Source: Clostridiales bacterium
GTDB taxonomy: Bacteria > Bacillota > Clostridia > Peptostreptococcales > Anaerovoracaceae
Length of the DNA: 45,277 nucleotides
Assembly: GCA_028725765.1 (NCBI GenBank)
Contig: JAQYRL010000066.1
Location: forward strand, 1-45,277
Direction of reading: 5' to 3'
In this document: positions 33,209 to 42,103 of the stretch, one piece after another
How the letters are laid out: the number at the start of each line of letters is the position of its first letter
Numbering within the stretch: the first letter of the stretch is position 1
Made by a program: the position numbers and the translations under genes
Notes under the pieces: generated by a model
Databases searched by the model: none
Told to the model about the DNA's origin: nothing
Seen by the model: only the letters and a program-made list of their open reading frames with translations

Positions 33209-34343
33209 ATTTAGAGATTTACAGGCACAGTATCAACACCTCAAACAGCAAATTGATGATGCTGTAACAAATGTAATGACATCAGGGGGATTTATACTTG
33301 GAAAAGAAGTTTTAGAACTAGAAAAAAGATTAGCCGAATATGTTGGCGTTAAGCATTGTGTAACATGTGCTAACGGAACAGATGCATTACAATTAGCTGC
33401 AATGACATTGAATCTTGGAAAGGATGACATTGTTTTTGTACCTGATTTTACATTTTTTTCATCAGGTGAGATAGTGTCATTGGTAGGGGCAATACCAGTA
33501 TTTGTAGACGTAGATAGAAGATCTTTTAATATATCACCTGAAGCTTTGGAGAAAGCTGTTGAGGCAATAGCTATTGAGGGCAAATACAAGCCTAAAGCAG
33601 TAGTAGCTGTTGATCTTTTTGGTCTTCCTGCGCCTTACCCGGAGCTTCGTAAGGTGTGCAATAAATACGATTTAGCATTGATAGAAGATAGCGCTCAAGG
33701 CTTTGGAGGACGAATTGGTAACAAAGTAGCAGGATCATTTGGTGACATAGCTACAACTTCCTTTTTTCCAGCCAAACCTTTAGGATGTTATGGCGATGGA
33801 GGAGCAGTTTTTACTGATAATGATAAATGGGCAGATATACTGAGGTCATTGCGTGTTCATGGTAAGGGTGATAATAAATATGATAATGTTCGTATAGGAA
33901 TGAATTCAAGGTTGGATGCAATTCAAGCAGCTATTTTGTCTGTTAAGTTAAATGCATTTGAAGATTATGAACTTGATGCGGTAAATCAAGTGGCGAAAAG
34001 ATATAATGAAATGTTGGCAGATATTGAAGGTTTAATTTTACCTGAAATTCCAGAAGGGTATTATTCAAGCTATGCTCAATATACAATAGTTTTAAATAAT
34101 CAAAGTAAACGAGATGGATTACAGGAGCATTTAAAGTCTAAGAATATACCTTCAATGGTATATTATCCTAAGCCTATGCATTCCCAACAAGCTTTTGCAC
34201 CTTATAATTTTGATACCGAGTGCCTTGATGTTACAAAAAAACTTAGTGAGACAGTGCTCAGTTTGCCTATGCACCCATATCTTAAGGATGAGCAAGTTGC
34301 TGAGGTTTGCGAGGCTGTTAGGTATTATATGACCGCTCAATAA
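33201..34343 (+). CDS. wbpE: UDP-3-keto-GlcNAcA C3 aminotransferase (WbpE-like, DegT family)
   Basis: PLP-dependent aminotransferase of 380 residues. The cofactor lysine is K192 in SFFPAKPLGCYGDGGA, the exact context of the WbpE branch. FRDLQAQYQHLK at the start and NGTDALQLA are also typical. It aminates C3 of the product of the WbpB homologue. Two adjacent ATGs fit: GGAGGG at 33190-33195 favours 33201 (five-base gap) over 33198. A longer frame back to 33180 lies inside the preceding gene and is unlikely. WbpA, B, D and E genes are all present within 5.3 kb. Confidence 0.9.
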   Translation: MIKFRDLQAQYQHLKQQIDDAVTNVMTSGGFILGKEVLELEKRLAEYVGVKHCVTCANGTDALQLAAMTLNLGKDDIVFVPDFTFFSSGEIVSLVGAIPVFVDVDRRSFNISPEALEKAVEAIAIEGKYKPKAVVAVDLFGLPAPYPELRKVCNKYDLALIEDSAQGFGGRIGNKVAGSFGDIATTSFFPAKPLGCYGDGGAVFTDNDKWADILRSLRVHGKGDNKYDNVRIGMNSRLDAIQAAILSVKLNAFEDYELDAVNQVAKRYNEMLADIEGLILPEIPEGYYSSYAQYTIVLNNQSKRDGLQEHLKSKNIPSMVYYPKPMHSQQAFAPYNFDTECLDVTKKLSETVLSLPMHPYLKDEQVAEVCEAVRYYMTAQ

Positions 34344-34360
34344 TAGGAAGAGGTAGAATT

Positions 34361-35452
34361 ATGGAATATAAGCGATGCAATAGATGTGTAATGGATAATG
34401 AATCAGACAATACTATTGTTTTTGATGAAAATGGATTTTGTAATTACTGTACAAATATGCTTTCTGAGAAAGATAAGATATATTTTCCAAATGAAATAGG
34501 GAAAGCTAAACTCAATAATCTTATCGATATGATAAAAGAAGAAGGTCAAAATAAGGAATTTGATTGTATTATGGGTATATCTGGAGGCTTAGATTCTTCA
34601 TATTTAGCTTATTTAGGATATAATCTAGGCTTGCGAATATTGGCAGTCCATATAGATGATGGATATGATACGCAAATATCTAAATCAAACATCGAAAAAT
34701 TAACGAAAGCAACAGGACTAAATCTAAAGACTATTTATCCCGATCAACATCAGTACGATGCACTTACTCATGCGTATATGAAAGCTGGTGTACCAGGTTT
34801 AGCGATTCCACAGGATAATATTTTACTAGCGTTTCTTCATGATACAGCTCATAAGTATGGATTAAAATATTTCCTCTCAGGTGGTAATTTTGCACTTGAA
34901 TTTATTTTACAGCGAGGTAACGGATATAATTCAATGGATTTAGTGAATATTAAAGATATTAATAAACGTTTTGGAAATGAAAAAATAGATAAACTTAAGT
35001 TTATGACATCTTATAAAAAATATTTATCTATGAAAACCGGAAGATTGGTTGAATATCGCCCTTTGAATTATATAGACTATAATAGAGACCGTGCGTTTAA
35101 AGAACTAAATGATTTTTGCGGCTTCGAATATTATGGCGGCAAACATCAAGAGAATATATTTACTTCTTTTCTTCAGCTATATTGGCTACCCAAAAAGTTT
35201 AAAGTTGATAAAAGAAAATCTCACTTATCAAGCATGATTATTTCTGGGCAGATTTCTAGGGAAAACGCTTTAGAAGAATTAAAAAGACCCCTTTATGATG
35301 AAACTTTAATGTCTGAATATATTGAAATTATAAAGAAACGTTTGAATATTTCCGATGAAGAATTCCGTGCTATTATGGATGCGGACACCAGACAACATGA
35401 AGACTTTAAAACTGATAGGGTTGCTATGCTAATAAGGAAAATGTTAAAGTAA
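34361..35452 (+). CDS. wbpG: N-acetyl sugar amidotransferase (WbpG-like)
   Basis: A 363-residue PP-loop ATP-pyrophosphatase-type enzyme. Two CxxC pairs at the N-terminus (C6/C9 and C27/C30) form a probable zinc site. The PP-loop SGGLDSS is at 74-80. HIDDGYD and SGGNFALE are family hallmarks. In Pseudomonas aeruginosa serotype O5, WbpG with HisH2 and HisF2 converts an acetamido group to an acetamidino group on the uronic acid, with ammonia delivered by the His pair. No hisH or hisF homologue is in this cluster. The ammonia source here is therefore unknown: partners may lie elsewhere, or free ammonia may serve. The GAGG-like site AGGAAGAGG precedes the ATG. Confidence 0.87.
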   Translation: MEYKRCNRCVMDNESDNTIVFDENGFCNYCTNMLSEKDKIYFPNEIGKAKLNNLIDMIKEEGQNKEFDCIMGISGGLDSSYLAYLGYNLGLRILAVHIDDGYDTQISKSNIEKLTKATGLNLKTIYPDQHQYDALTHAYMKAGVPGLAIPQDNILLAFLHDTAHKYGLKYFLSGGNFALEFILQRGNGYNSMDLVNIKDINKRFGNEKIDKLKFMTSYKKYLSMKTGRLVEYRPLNYIDYNRDRAFKELNDFCGFEYYGGKHQENIFTSFLQLYWLPKKFKVDKRKSHLSSMIISGQISRENALEELKRPLYDETLMSEYIEIIKKRLNISDEEFRAIMDADTRQHEDFKTDRVAMLIRKMLK

Positions 35453-35458
35453 CGTCTC

Positions 35459-36661
35459 ATGATAACAGAAATGAATAAAAAATCGCTTTATTTGAAAATA
35501 TCAGCTGTACTTTTTTATGAAAATAGTAGGGATGAACGAGAACTTTTAGCTGCTGAAAAAGCAGGTTGGAATAATATACATGTTATTGCACCTAAGGGTC
35601 AAGAAAGCTTGTACTCTTTTTACGGCAAACGTTGTTATAATGAAGTTGATTTACGTCCATTAGGAAACTGCAGACTAGTCAAGCCAATTGGCAAAATGAT
35701 TGCCTTTTATAAATATATTCATATCGCTCGAAAGCTAAATCCCGATGTTATATCTGGCCATGATTTATTGGGGCTCTTAATCGCTTATCTTTCAACTATA
35801 GGTCTTAAACAAAAGCCAAAATTAATATACGATGCACATGAATATGAAATGGGCAGATTTACAGGCAGTCGAAGAAGTTTTTTGAAATCAAAGTTAATAT
35901 TTTTGACAGAAAAATATTTGATTAAAAAATCAGTTTTGACAATTACAGTTAATAATTCAATTTATGAGCAGATGAAGGCAGATTATAATTTTGATTTCCC
36001 GGCAGTTGTAGTCCGAAATATACCAGTATTACGTACTATTGATAAAAATCGTACAGCATATATCCGTGAAGAATGGCAAAATTATATGGACTTGACGTCC
36101 GATGATAAAATTTTTATTTACCACGGAATGGTAAGCCCAGGAAGAGGAATTGAAGAGGCCATTGATGCAGTGTCATCAACAGGTTGTGGTGGACTAGTAA
36201 TCATGGGAAACTGTGATGATAAATATAAGCATAAACTCGTTTCGCTAATATCTAAATCCCAAAATTCAAAGAGGATTATGTTCCATGAAGCAGTTAATGG
36301 TGCAGAATTAATAGATTATCTTGCTGCAGCAGATATAGGGGTTGTGATTATTAAACCAGTTGCAAAAAGCTATTATTATGCTTTACCGAATAAACTCTTT
36401 GAATCTATACATGCTGGTAACCCTGTAATTGCTTCAGATTTACCGGAAATTAAGCGTATTGTTCAGAAATACGATGTAGGATTAATATGCAACTCAGGTG
36501 ATAAAGAAGGAATTAGTCGGGAATGGGTTAGTTTATCTGAACAGAATCTAGAAGAGGTATATAGTCATAATTTAGAGACGGCACGTAAAAGACTTAATTG
36601 GCAAGTAGAGAGTAAAAAATTAGTTAATGCTTTGAAAGGGTTGCTGTTTAATAGGTTATAG
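35459..36661 (+). CDS. Glycosyltransferase family 4
   Basis: A 400-residue GT-B transferase. YDAHEYEMGRFTG resembles the motif seen in the GT at 32081. The donor domain begins near FIYHGMVSPGRGIEEAI, and the sugar-nucleotide loop includes ALPNKLFESIHAGNPVIASD with the conserved Glu. It starts seven bases after the amidotransferase, so it may act on the amidinated sugar. It is the last gene before a 191-base AT-rich gap. Confidence 0.85.
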   Translation: MITEMNKKSLYLKISAVLFYENSRDERELLAAEKAGWNNIHVIAPKGQESLYSFYGKRCYNEVDLRPLGNCRLVKPIGKMIAFYKYIHIARKLNPDVISGHDLLGLLIAYLSTIGLKQKPKLIYDAHEYEMGRFTGSRRSFLKSKLIFLTEKYLIKKSVLTITVNNSIYEQMKADYNFDFPAVVVRNIPVLRTIDKNRTAYIREEWQNYMDLTSDDKIFIYHGMVSPGRGIEEAIDAVSSTGCGGLVIMGNCDDKYKHKLVSLISKSQNSKRIMFHEAVNGAELIDYLAAADIGVVIIKPVAKSYYYALPNKLFESIHAGNPVIASDLPEIKRIVQKYDVGLICNSGDKEGISREWVSLSEQNLEEVYSHNLETARKRLNWQVESKKLVNALKGLLFNRL

Positions 36662-36852
36662 AAAAAATTGTTAATTTACAGCATAACAAATATCGAAAAG
36701 TTCTGTTTATTTTCTGATTTTGTTATTTTAAATATAGAATGTAGACAAACTTTTTATATATTAGTGATTGTTATTAATATACTTTAGCATGTAGAGTTTG
36801 AATCAACACTTAATATTATAGTGTGTTGTAATGATAAGGTGTTATTTGTAGA

Positions 36853-37986
36853 ATGAGTAAGAGTTTATTAATACTAGGAAATCCAACATCGATATATATT
36901 AAACAATATATTATAAATGTTTTGTATGAAAAAGAGCTAGATGTATATTTAGGTGGAAATTATGATCTAAGTGAAGAAGACAAAGTATTTTTCAGCAAAT
37001 TTGATGTGAGATACATAAATTTATTTAAAATCGAAGGTATATATAAGTATCTTTCAAAGGCTGGTATTTTACTTGGTTATGTTCAAAATCTAAAAAATAT
37101 AAAAAATGGAAAGTTTGATTATGTGCATATACACTATATTGGCAACCATAGATTAATGGGATATGTTTATAAAATATATAAAAAAATTGCTAACAAACTA
37201 ATCTTAACATTTTGGGGATCCGATATTTTAGATATTAATCAAAAAAAAGCAGGATATATAAAAGGCTTACTAAAACAATCTGATACTATTGTTATTCCTA
37301 CAATTCAGATGCAAACTGCATTTAAAAAATATTTTGGAGATGAATTTAATTGTAAGATTAAACCTTGCTTATTTGGAAATCCTGTTGTACAAACATATAT
37401 GGATATAAAATCAGACGTTGATATAATTGAACAATTTATACCTATAAAGTTGCCTGACAATAAGAAGGTAATCGCTGTCGGATATAATGGATCACCTAGA
37501 CAAAATCATTTTAAGATTTTAGAAATTCTAAATTCACTTCCGTATGAGATGAAAGACAATATATTTGTGTTAGTTCAAGCTGGGTATGGAGGAACCACGG
37601 ATTATAAAAATGATCTAAAAAAATATATAGACAAGATGAGTATTGATGGTGCCGTATTGGAAAAGTTTATTGATGTTAAAGAAACAATTGCACTAAAAAA
37701 TAGAGTTGATATTTTCATTCATGGTCAGATGACGGATGCACTATCATCGTCAGTTCTTGAATATATACTAATGGGTTCTTTTGTGTTAAATCCTAGGTGG
37801 ATACAATACGATGAATGGAAAGCTTTAGGCATAAAGTACATAGAATATGATAATTTCCTAGATATAAGAAACATTATAATTAATATATTAGAAAATAAAG
37901 TGACAAAATATCATAATGAAGAAATCATAGAAAAAAATTTTAGCTGGGAGGCAAGAAAGGCAGAATGGCAAAGTCTTTATGAATAA
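36853..37986 (+). CDS. Probable glycosyltransferase (GT4/GT56-like)
   Basis: A 377-residue protein. ILGNPTSIYIKQYI at the start, LTFWGSDILD and VGYNGSPRQNHFKILEIL are reminiscent of GT-B transferases. The last segment is similar in pattern to Fuc4NAc transferase (WecF), where the donor domain has GNSGDPSNxH; this is my pattern reading only. FSWEARKAEW at the end is typical of GT4. It starts a new block after a 191-base AT-rich gap; AAGGTG is about 12 bases before the ATG, weak. The coding sequence is visibly more AT-rich than genes before 34 kb. The WecD-like GNAT that follows fits a 4-amino-sugar theme. Confidence 0.65.
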   Translation: MSKSLLILGNPTSIYIKQYIINVLYEKELDVYLGGNYDLSEEDKVFFSKFDVRYINLFKIEGIYKYLSKAGILLGYVQNLKNIKNGKFDYVHIHYIGNHRLMGYVYKIYKKIANKLILTFWGSDILDINQKKAGYIKGLLKQSDTIVIPTIQMQTAFKKYFGDEFNCKIKPCLFGNPVVQTYMDIKSDVDIIEQFIPIKLPDNKKVIAVGYNGSPRQNHFKILEILNSLPYEMKDNIFVLVQAGYGGTTDYKNDLKKYIDKMSIDGAVLEKFIDVKETIALKNRVDIFIHGQMTDALSSSVLEYILMGSFVLNPRWIQYDEWKALGIKYIEYDNFLDIRNIIINILENKVTKYHNEEIIEKNFSWEARKAEWQSLYE

Positions 37987-38060
37987 AATAGACATACTTT
38001 TCTTAAAATAAAATTGTTAATCTAAATTAATTAATTATAAAGGTTATACGGAGGCTATTA

Positions 38061-38981
38061 ATGGAACCAGTATCTTATATTTGTGATGTTGAATTGATGG
38101 GAGAAGCATATTTAAATAAGAATGATGAGAATTTAAAAGAGCAAATCAAAAATTCTCAATCTATTACATATAGCTTAAATATTGAAGATGATATTTTTGG
38201 CTTTAATATACACAAAAACGAACCTTTAACTAGGATTTATAAATTCGATGTATTTATGGTTGATTTTTTATTCTCTTCTACATCAAGATTACACTCTGAT
38301 ATGCAAGAGCAAATTATTACTAATCTCTTAACAGAAATTGACAATTACATCAAGGAAAATAATGGGTATTACAACTTCAGAATACCCTCAAACATAGTAG
38401 ATCTCAATAAATGTTTTAATAAAATATTTAATAATTTTATTTTTTGTGGAGGTCTTGTTACCTATTTAAACGCTAGTTTTAAAAATAGAAATGATATCAA
38501 TAATAGAAGTGAAATTTCAGTATTTGTACCAAGTCAAACATATTTACAAGAACATGATTTGGAGATAACTCAAGTGGCCAAAGATGCGTTTGAGAATTAT
38601 CAAGGCCAGTATCATATATCATATGTGACTTCTGAAAAAGCAGGAGAGATATATACGGATTGGGTGAGAAAAGGTTTCTCAAAAAGGATAGACAGCGAAA
38701 AAATTATAGTTGCAGAATATAGAAATAAAGTAGTAGGATTTTGGACATATTCTGAAGCAAACAAATCTCTTCAAACCGGATTAACAGGGGTTAGCTCTAA
38801 ATATAGAAATTTAGGAATTTATTCTAAGATGCTTGATGAAGCTTTAAGAGAATCCCAGAACAGTAGGAAGTTTATTACAATAGGTACACAGTTTGATAAC
38901 TTAATAGTACAAAGAGTTTGGAATAAAGTTGGCATGGTTCCATATTTAAGTTATTTTAACATTCATATTGATGGAAGGTAA
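38061..38981 (+). CDS. GNAT-family N-acetyltransferase (WecD-like)
   Basis: A 306-residue protein. The C-terminal half (about 165-306) is a GNAT fold: VAEYRNKVVGFWTY, then TGLTGVSSKYRNLGIYSKMLDEAL as the acetyl-CoA loop, and FDNLIVQRVWNKVGM near the end. The N-terminal half is unassigned. The pattern is closest to dTDP-4-amino-4,6-dideoxygalactose acetyltransferase (WecD). In this cluster it is a candidate for acetylating the 4-amino sugar made by the genes at 24026 and 25931, for which no PglD-type gene is found. A good ribosome site (GGAGG) precedes the ATG. Confidence 0.75.
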   Translation: MEPVSYICDVELMGEAYLNKNDENLKEQIKNSQSITYSLNIEDDIFGFNIHKNEPLTRIYKFDVFMVDFLFSSTSRLHSDMQEQIITNLLTEIDNYIKENNGYYNFRIPSNIVDLNKCFNKIFNNFIFCGGLVTYLNASFKNRNDINNRSEISVFVPSQTYLQEHDLEITQVAKDAFENYQGQYHISYVTSEKAGEIYTDWVRKGFSKRIDSEKIIVAEYRNKVVGFWTYSEANKSLQTGLTGVSSKYRNLGIYSKMLDEALRESQNSRKFITIGTQFDNLIVQRVWNKVGMVPYLSYFNIHIDGR

Positions 38982-38996
38982 TGGTAATCAAGTTCA

Positions 38997-40352
38997 ATGC
39001 ATAATTTAGTTTGCAAAAAAGAAAATATTCAAGTAAGTTCTATAGCTATAATAGTAGCTATAATCTCAATTATATGGATTATTCAACCGGCTTTTCCAAT
39101 TGCTAGAGCGGGATACATAACCTTAGCAGCAAGTATAGTTTGTACAGCGATTGCGGGGTGTAGTAATAGGAAAAATTTTGATATATCTAATCTATTTAAA
39201 AATCCTATTTTTTATTTTATTTTAACTCTAGGAATTATGTACACTATATCATCAATTATATATTCTGATAGAGATCGTTTTGTCATTGGTATTTCTATTG
39301 GACTGATTATGCCAATTTGTAGTAACATATTAGACAACTGTTCTGCTAAAAAAGTATTTTTACATGGTTTCGCTATTGGGAATATTATATCTTTTATTTT
39401 TCTTTTTTTCGCCTCATTGATTTTTGCACCTAAAATTTATATTGGTCAATATTATTCAATCATGTTGAATCCAAATGGTCTTAGTACAGCGATATTACCA
39501 ATGTTGATATCGAGTATATATCTTATTGAAAAAAACAGAAGTAAAAAAGCAAAAATACAAACAATATTTTGTTTAATAGCATTTTCATTTATTTTTTCAT
39601 TCTTGATCCTTTCAATGTCAAGGACAGGGCTTATGGGATTTTTGCTTACGTTTCTTTCTTATATTATATATTTATTAATTAACACTAGGGACAAAATTTA
39701 TGTATTGAAGATGATTTTAACTATTTTATTTTTTTCTTATATTGCATTTTTACTCTCATCATTAGCTGTTACAGATTTAAGCACGAATATATTAGATATT
39801 AGAGCATCAAATTCAAATAAAGTGTATGTTTTTAACAAAAAAAATAATGGATATATTGCTTCAAAAGAGGTATTGAAGTTAATCAAAAATGAAGATGGCG
39901 ATTCTATAGCAGAAGATCTAGAAAAAAGATTATCTAAGGGGAGTAGGGATGGTGAAGATATCAGCTCAGGTAGACTTGCTATTTGGAAAGCATCAATAGA
40001 ACAATTAAATTTGCATGGACATAACAATGATGAAAAATTTTATGTACCTAAAAGACATATAAATACTAATGATACTCACAATATATATTTGCAAATAGGT
40101 TACTTTATTGGTATTCCAGCAATGATCTTGATGTGGATTATTATGATGATTAATATTTTTAGAATCATTAAATGCTTCTTTCGTAGAAAACATGAGAAAT
40201 ATCTTAATGAAGAGCAATTGTTTAGAGCTAGTGTAATTACTATGTTTTTTGTTCTTTCTATGTTAGCATCAGTTTATATTCCAATTGGTAGTGTTATTGG
40301 GATGATTTTTTGGATGGTTTCGTGTTGGGAAAATAAAGAAAAAGAAATATGA
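38997..40352 (+). CDS. wzy: O-antigen/capsule polymerase, Wzy-type
   Basis: A 451-residue protein with about ten to twelve membrane helices. It has a large outer loop of some 100 residues (about 255-355) that holds the SSGRLAIWKASIEQL motif and then THNIYLQIGYFIG, both typical of the Wzy/O-antigen ligase family. It would polymerise flipped repeat units on the outside of the membrane. Very AT-rich, with high Ile and Ser content. The start has only a weak ribosome site. It overlaps the flippase gene by four bases (ATGA), the standard partner. Confidence 0.85.
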   Translation: MHNLVCKKENIQVSSIAIIVAIISIIWIIQPAFPIARAGYITLAASIVCTAIAGCSNRKNFDISNLFKNPIFYFILTLGIMYTISSIIYSDRDRFVIGISIGLIMPICSNILDNCSAKKVFLHGFAIGNIISFIFLFFASLIFAPKIYIGQYYSIMLNPNGLSTAILPMLISSIYLIEKNRSKKAKIQTIFCLIAFSFIFSFLILSMSRTGLMGFLLTFLSYIIYLLINTRDKIYVLKMILTILFFSYIAFLLSSLAVTDLSTNILDIRASNSNKVYVFNKKNNGYIASKEVLKLIKNEDGDSIAEDLEKRLSKGSRDGEDISSGRLAIWKASIEQLNLHGHNNDEKFYVPKRHINTNDTHNIYLQIGYFIGIPAMILMWIIMMINIFRIIKCFFRRKHEKYLNEEQLFRASVITMFFVLSMLASVYIPIGSVIGMIFWMVSCWENKEKEI

Positions 40353-41632
40353 AGAATTTATTAAAACAGGGAATAAATAAACTTTTTTCTACCGGATTTT
40401 TTCATATATTTGGATCTAATGTCATAAACAAAATCCTGGGTTTTATAAGCAGTGTTTTTATTGTTAGACTATTATCAAAATATGACTATGGGATATATAC
40501 TTCTGGATTAAATATTTTTTCTTTTTTTATGATGTTATCCTGCATTGGTATGATTTCAGGAGTATTGCAATTATGCAGTGAAAATGCCAGAAATTTAGAC
40601 AAAAATTATAGTATATATAGTTATGGATCAAGGATAGGTATTTTATTTAATGTTTTCTTAGGCTTAATTATATTATTATCATCGGTTGTTTTTACTTTTC
40701 CTATAAAGGGCACTGAACAAATATTGATGATGCTCGCGCTCATACCTGTATTTGAGGGAACAATAGAATTTCAAAAGACATATTTTAGGAGTCGTCTAGA
40801 AAACAAATCATTTTCATATGCGAATACAATTAATAGTTTTTTTGTAGTACTATGTTCTGTTGTAGGAGCATTTATATATGAAGTCAATGGACTAATCATA
40901 GGTCGATACTTGGCTGCTTTTATTACCATTGCTATTATAAAAATATATCTTAAAGGACCTATAGCTGTTAAGAGCGCACATATAGAAAAAGATGATAAGG
41001 AAGCTCTTTGGAAAATATCATTAATATCTATGATTAATGGGGGACTTTCTCAACTTTTATATTTGGTTGATATATTTTTTATAGGTCTTTTAGTTAAAGA
41101 CTCGGTTGCAGTGGCTGATTATAAGATAGCAATTATAATACCTACTGCTCTTGCATTTATTCCAGCTTCTATTTGCATTTATATATATCCATATTTTTCG
41201 TTAAACAAGGATAATAAAGAATGGGTTGCAAAGTATTATAAGCTTACTATGATATTGATGGGTGGATTAAACCTCTTTATTAGTATATTTTTGATTGTGT
41301 TTGCGCCAATTATAATTAAAATTTTATTTGGTGATCAATATATGAGCTCAATAGGTATGTTTAGAATATCTGCTGCAAGTTATTTTTTCTTAGGTACTTT
41401 TAGGACCATTTCAGGAAATTTGTTGGTTACACAAAGAAAATTAAAATTTAATCTTATAGCATCTATAATTACTGGCGTTGCAAATGTTTTAAGTAATTAT
41501 GTCTTGATTAACATTATGGGTGCTCAAGGGGCTGCTTGGACAACTCTATTTGTTTCATGCCTATCAGGATGTGCATTAACTGGATACATGATATATGTAA
41601 TTAATAATATAGATAGTAAGGATAATGCATAA
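40349..41632 (+). CDS. wzx: Polysaccharide flippase, Wzx-type
   Basis: A 427-residue protein with about twelve membrane helices, of the polysaccharide transporter branch of the MOP superfamily. HIFGSNVINKILGFISSVFIVRLLSKYDYG is the standard Wzx opening region (residues about 19-48) and FRTISGNLLVTQRKLKF lies in the late half. It flips the undecaprenyl-linked repeat unit across the membrane. It is the last intact gene of the cluster. It is followed within 18 bases by a truncated remnant on the other strand. Confidence 0.9.
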   Translation: MKNLLKQGINKLFSTGFFHIFGSNVINKILGFISSVFIVRLLSKYDYGIYTSGLNIFSFFMMLSCIGMISGVLQLCSENARNLDKNYSIYSYGSRIGILFNVFLGLIILLSSVVFTFPIKGTEQILMMLALIPVFEGTIEFQKTYFRSRLENKSFSYANTINSFFVVLCSVVGAFIYEVNGLIIGRYLAAFITIAIIKIYLKGPIAVKSAHIEKDDKEALWKISLISMINGGLSQLLYLVDIFFIGLLVKDSVAVADYKIAIIIPTALAFIPASICIYIYPYFSLNKDNKEWVAKYYKLTMILMGGLNLFISIFLIVFAPIIIKILFGDQYMSSIGMFRISAASYFFLGTFRTISGNLLVTQRKLKFNLIASIITGVANVLSNYVLINIMGAQGAAWTTLFVSCLSGCALTGYMIYVINNIDSKDNA

Positions 41633-41649
41633 TCAGATTAAATAGATTC

Positions 41650-41868
41650 TTACAGCATCCTATATTTCCCGTTCCCACCCTCAATAAATAAGTCGGATTT
41701 CATTCGGCGGATTTCGTGCATCATGGCGCTCCTATCGACTTGTAGATATTTTGCTAGATCAGTAAGCTTCATCGGTATATCGAAGTAGCCATCGTTAGAG
41801 TTTTCGCTTAATCCGGAGATATACTTAAAGTAAGCAATGAGTTTGCTCCTTGGGCCTAAGTAGGCCAA
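41650..41868 (-). pseudogene. Truncated Crp/Fnr-type regulator (C-terminal helix-turn-helix only)
   Basis: The 72-residue frame matches only the C-terminal DNA-binding part of Crp/Fnr proteins: FDIPMKLTDLAKYLQVDRSAMMHEIRRMKSD, ending GNGKYRML. The cyclic-nucleotide-like sensor domain (about 140 residues) is missing. The conserved GLIE turn reads LFIE here, while the second copy at 45112 keeps GLIE, a sign of decay. No ribosome site supports the TTG start; the frame stays open upstream without Crp-like sequence. The DNA of 41650-41820 is a direct repeat of 45112-45277 in the same orientation. Most likely a broken gene end, not a functional small regulator. Confidence 0.75.
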
Positions 41869-41905
41869 GAGGACACGTTTAGGCCAAGTTGCTATTACTA
41901 TATAA

Positions 41906-42046
41906 ACATATATTTGCAGAGATTCATTAGGAGATAATGATACTGTAGGAATGGGATTGGTAGTTGTAAAAGATGTTCTTTCAGGGTATACTGTAATCGG
42001 GAATCTAGCTTGTCAGTTTGATAGGCACAATAATTTATGGAAATAA
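41906..42046 (+). pseudogene. C-terminal remnant of a left-handed beta-helix acyltransferase
   Basis: After a stop in the same frame, 46 codons read LGDNDTVGMGLVVVKDVLSG, then YTVIGNLACQF, to a TAA at 42044-42046. This is the familiar end of hexapeptide acyltransferases (GDNATVGMGSVVVKDV, VIGNPAR in the general pattern). There is no start or ribosome site and the helix repeats are missing. It is too short to function. It marks a lost glycan-modifying gene downstream of wzx. Confidence 0.7.
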
Positions 42047-42103
42047 TGTTAGTTTATTCTTTATGATTATAAAAACATTATATTTCTAATAAAAGGGGTT
42101 AAT

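Noticed and set aside
41633..42103. Insertion sequence as the cause of the scarred region
   Set aside because: No transposase fragment, terminal inverted repeats or target duplication could be seen.
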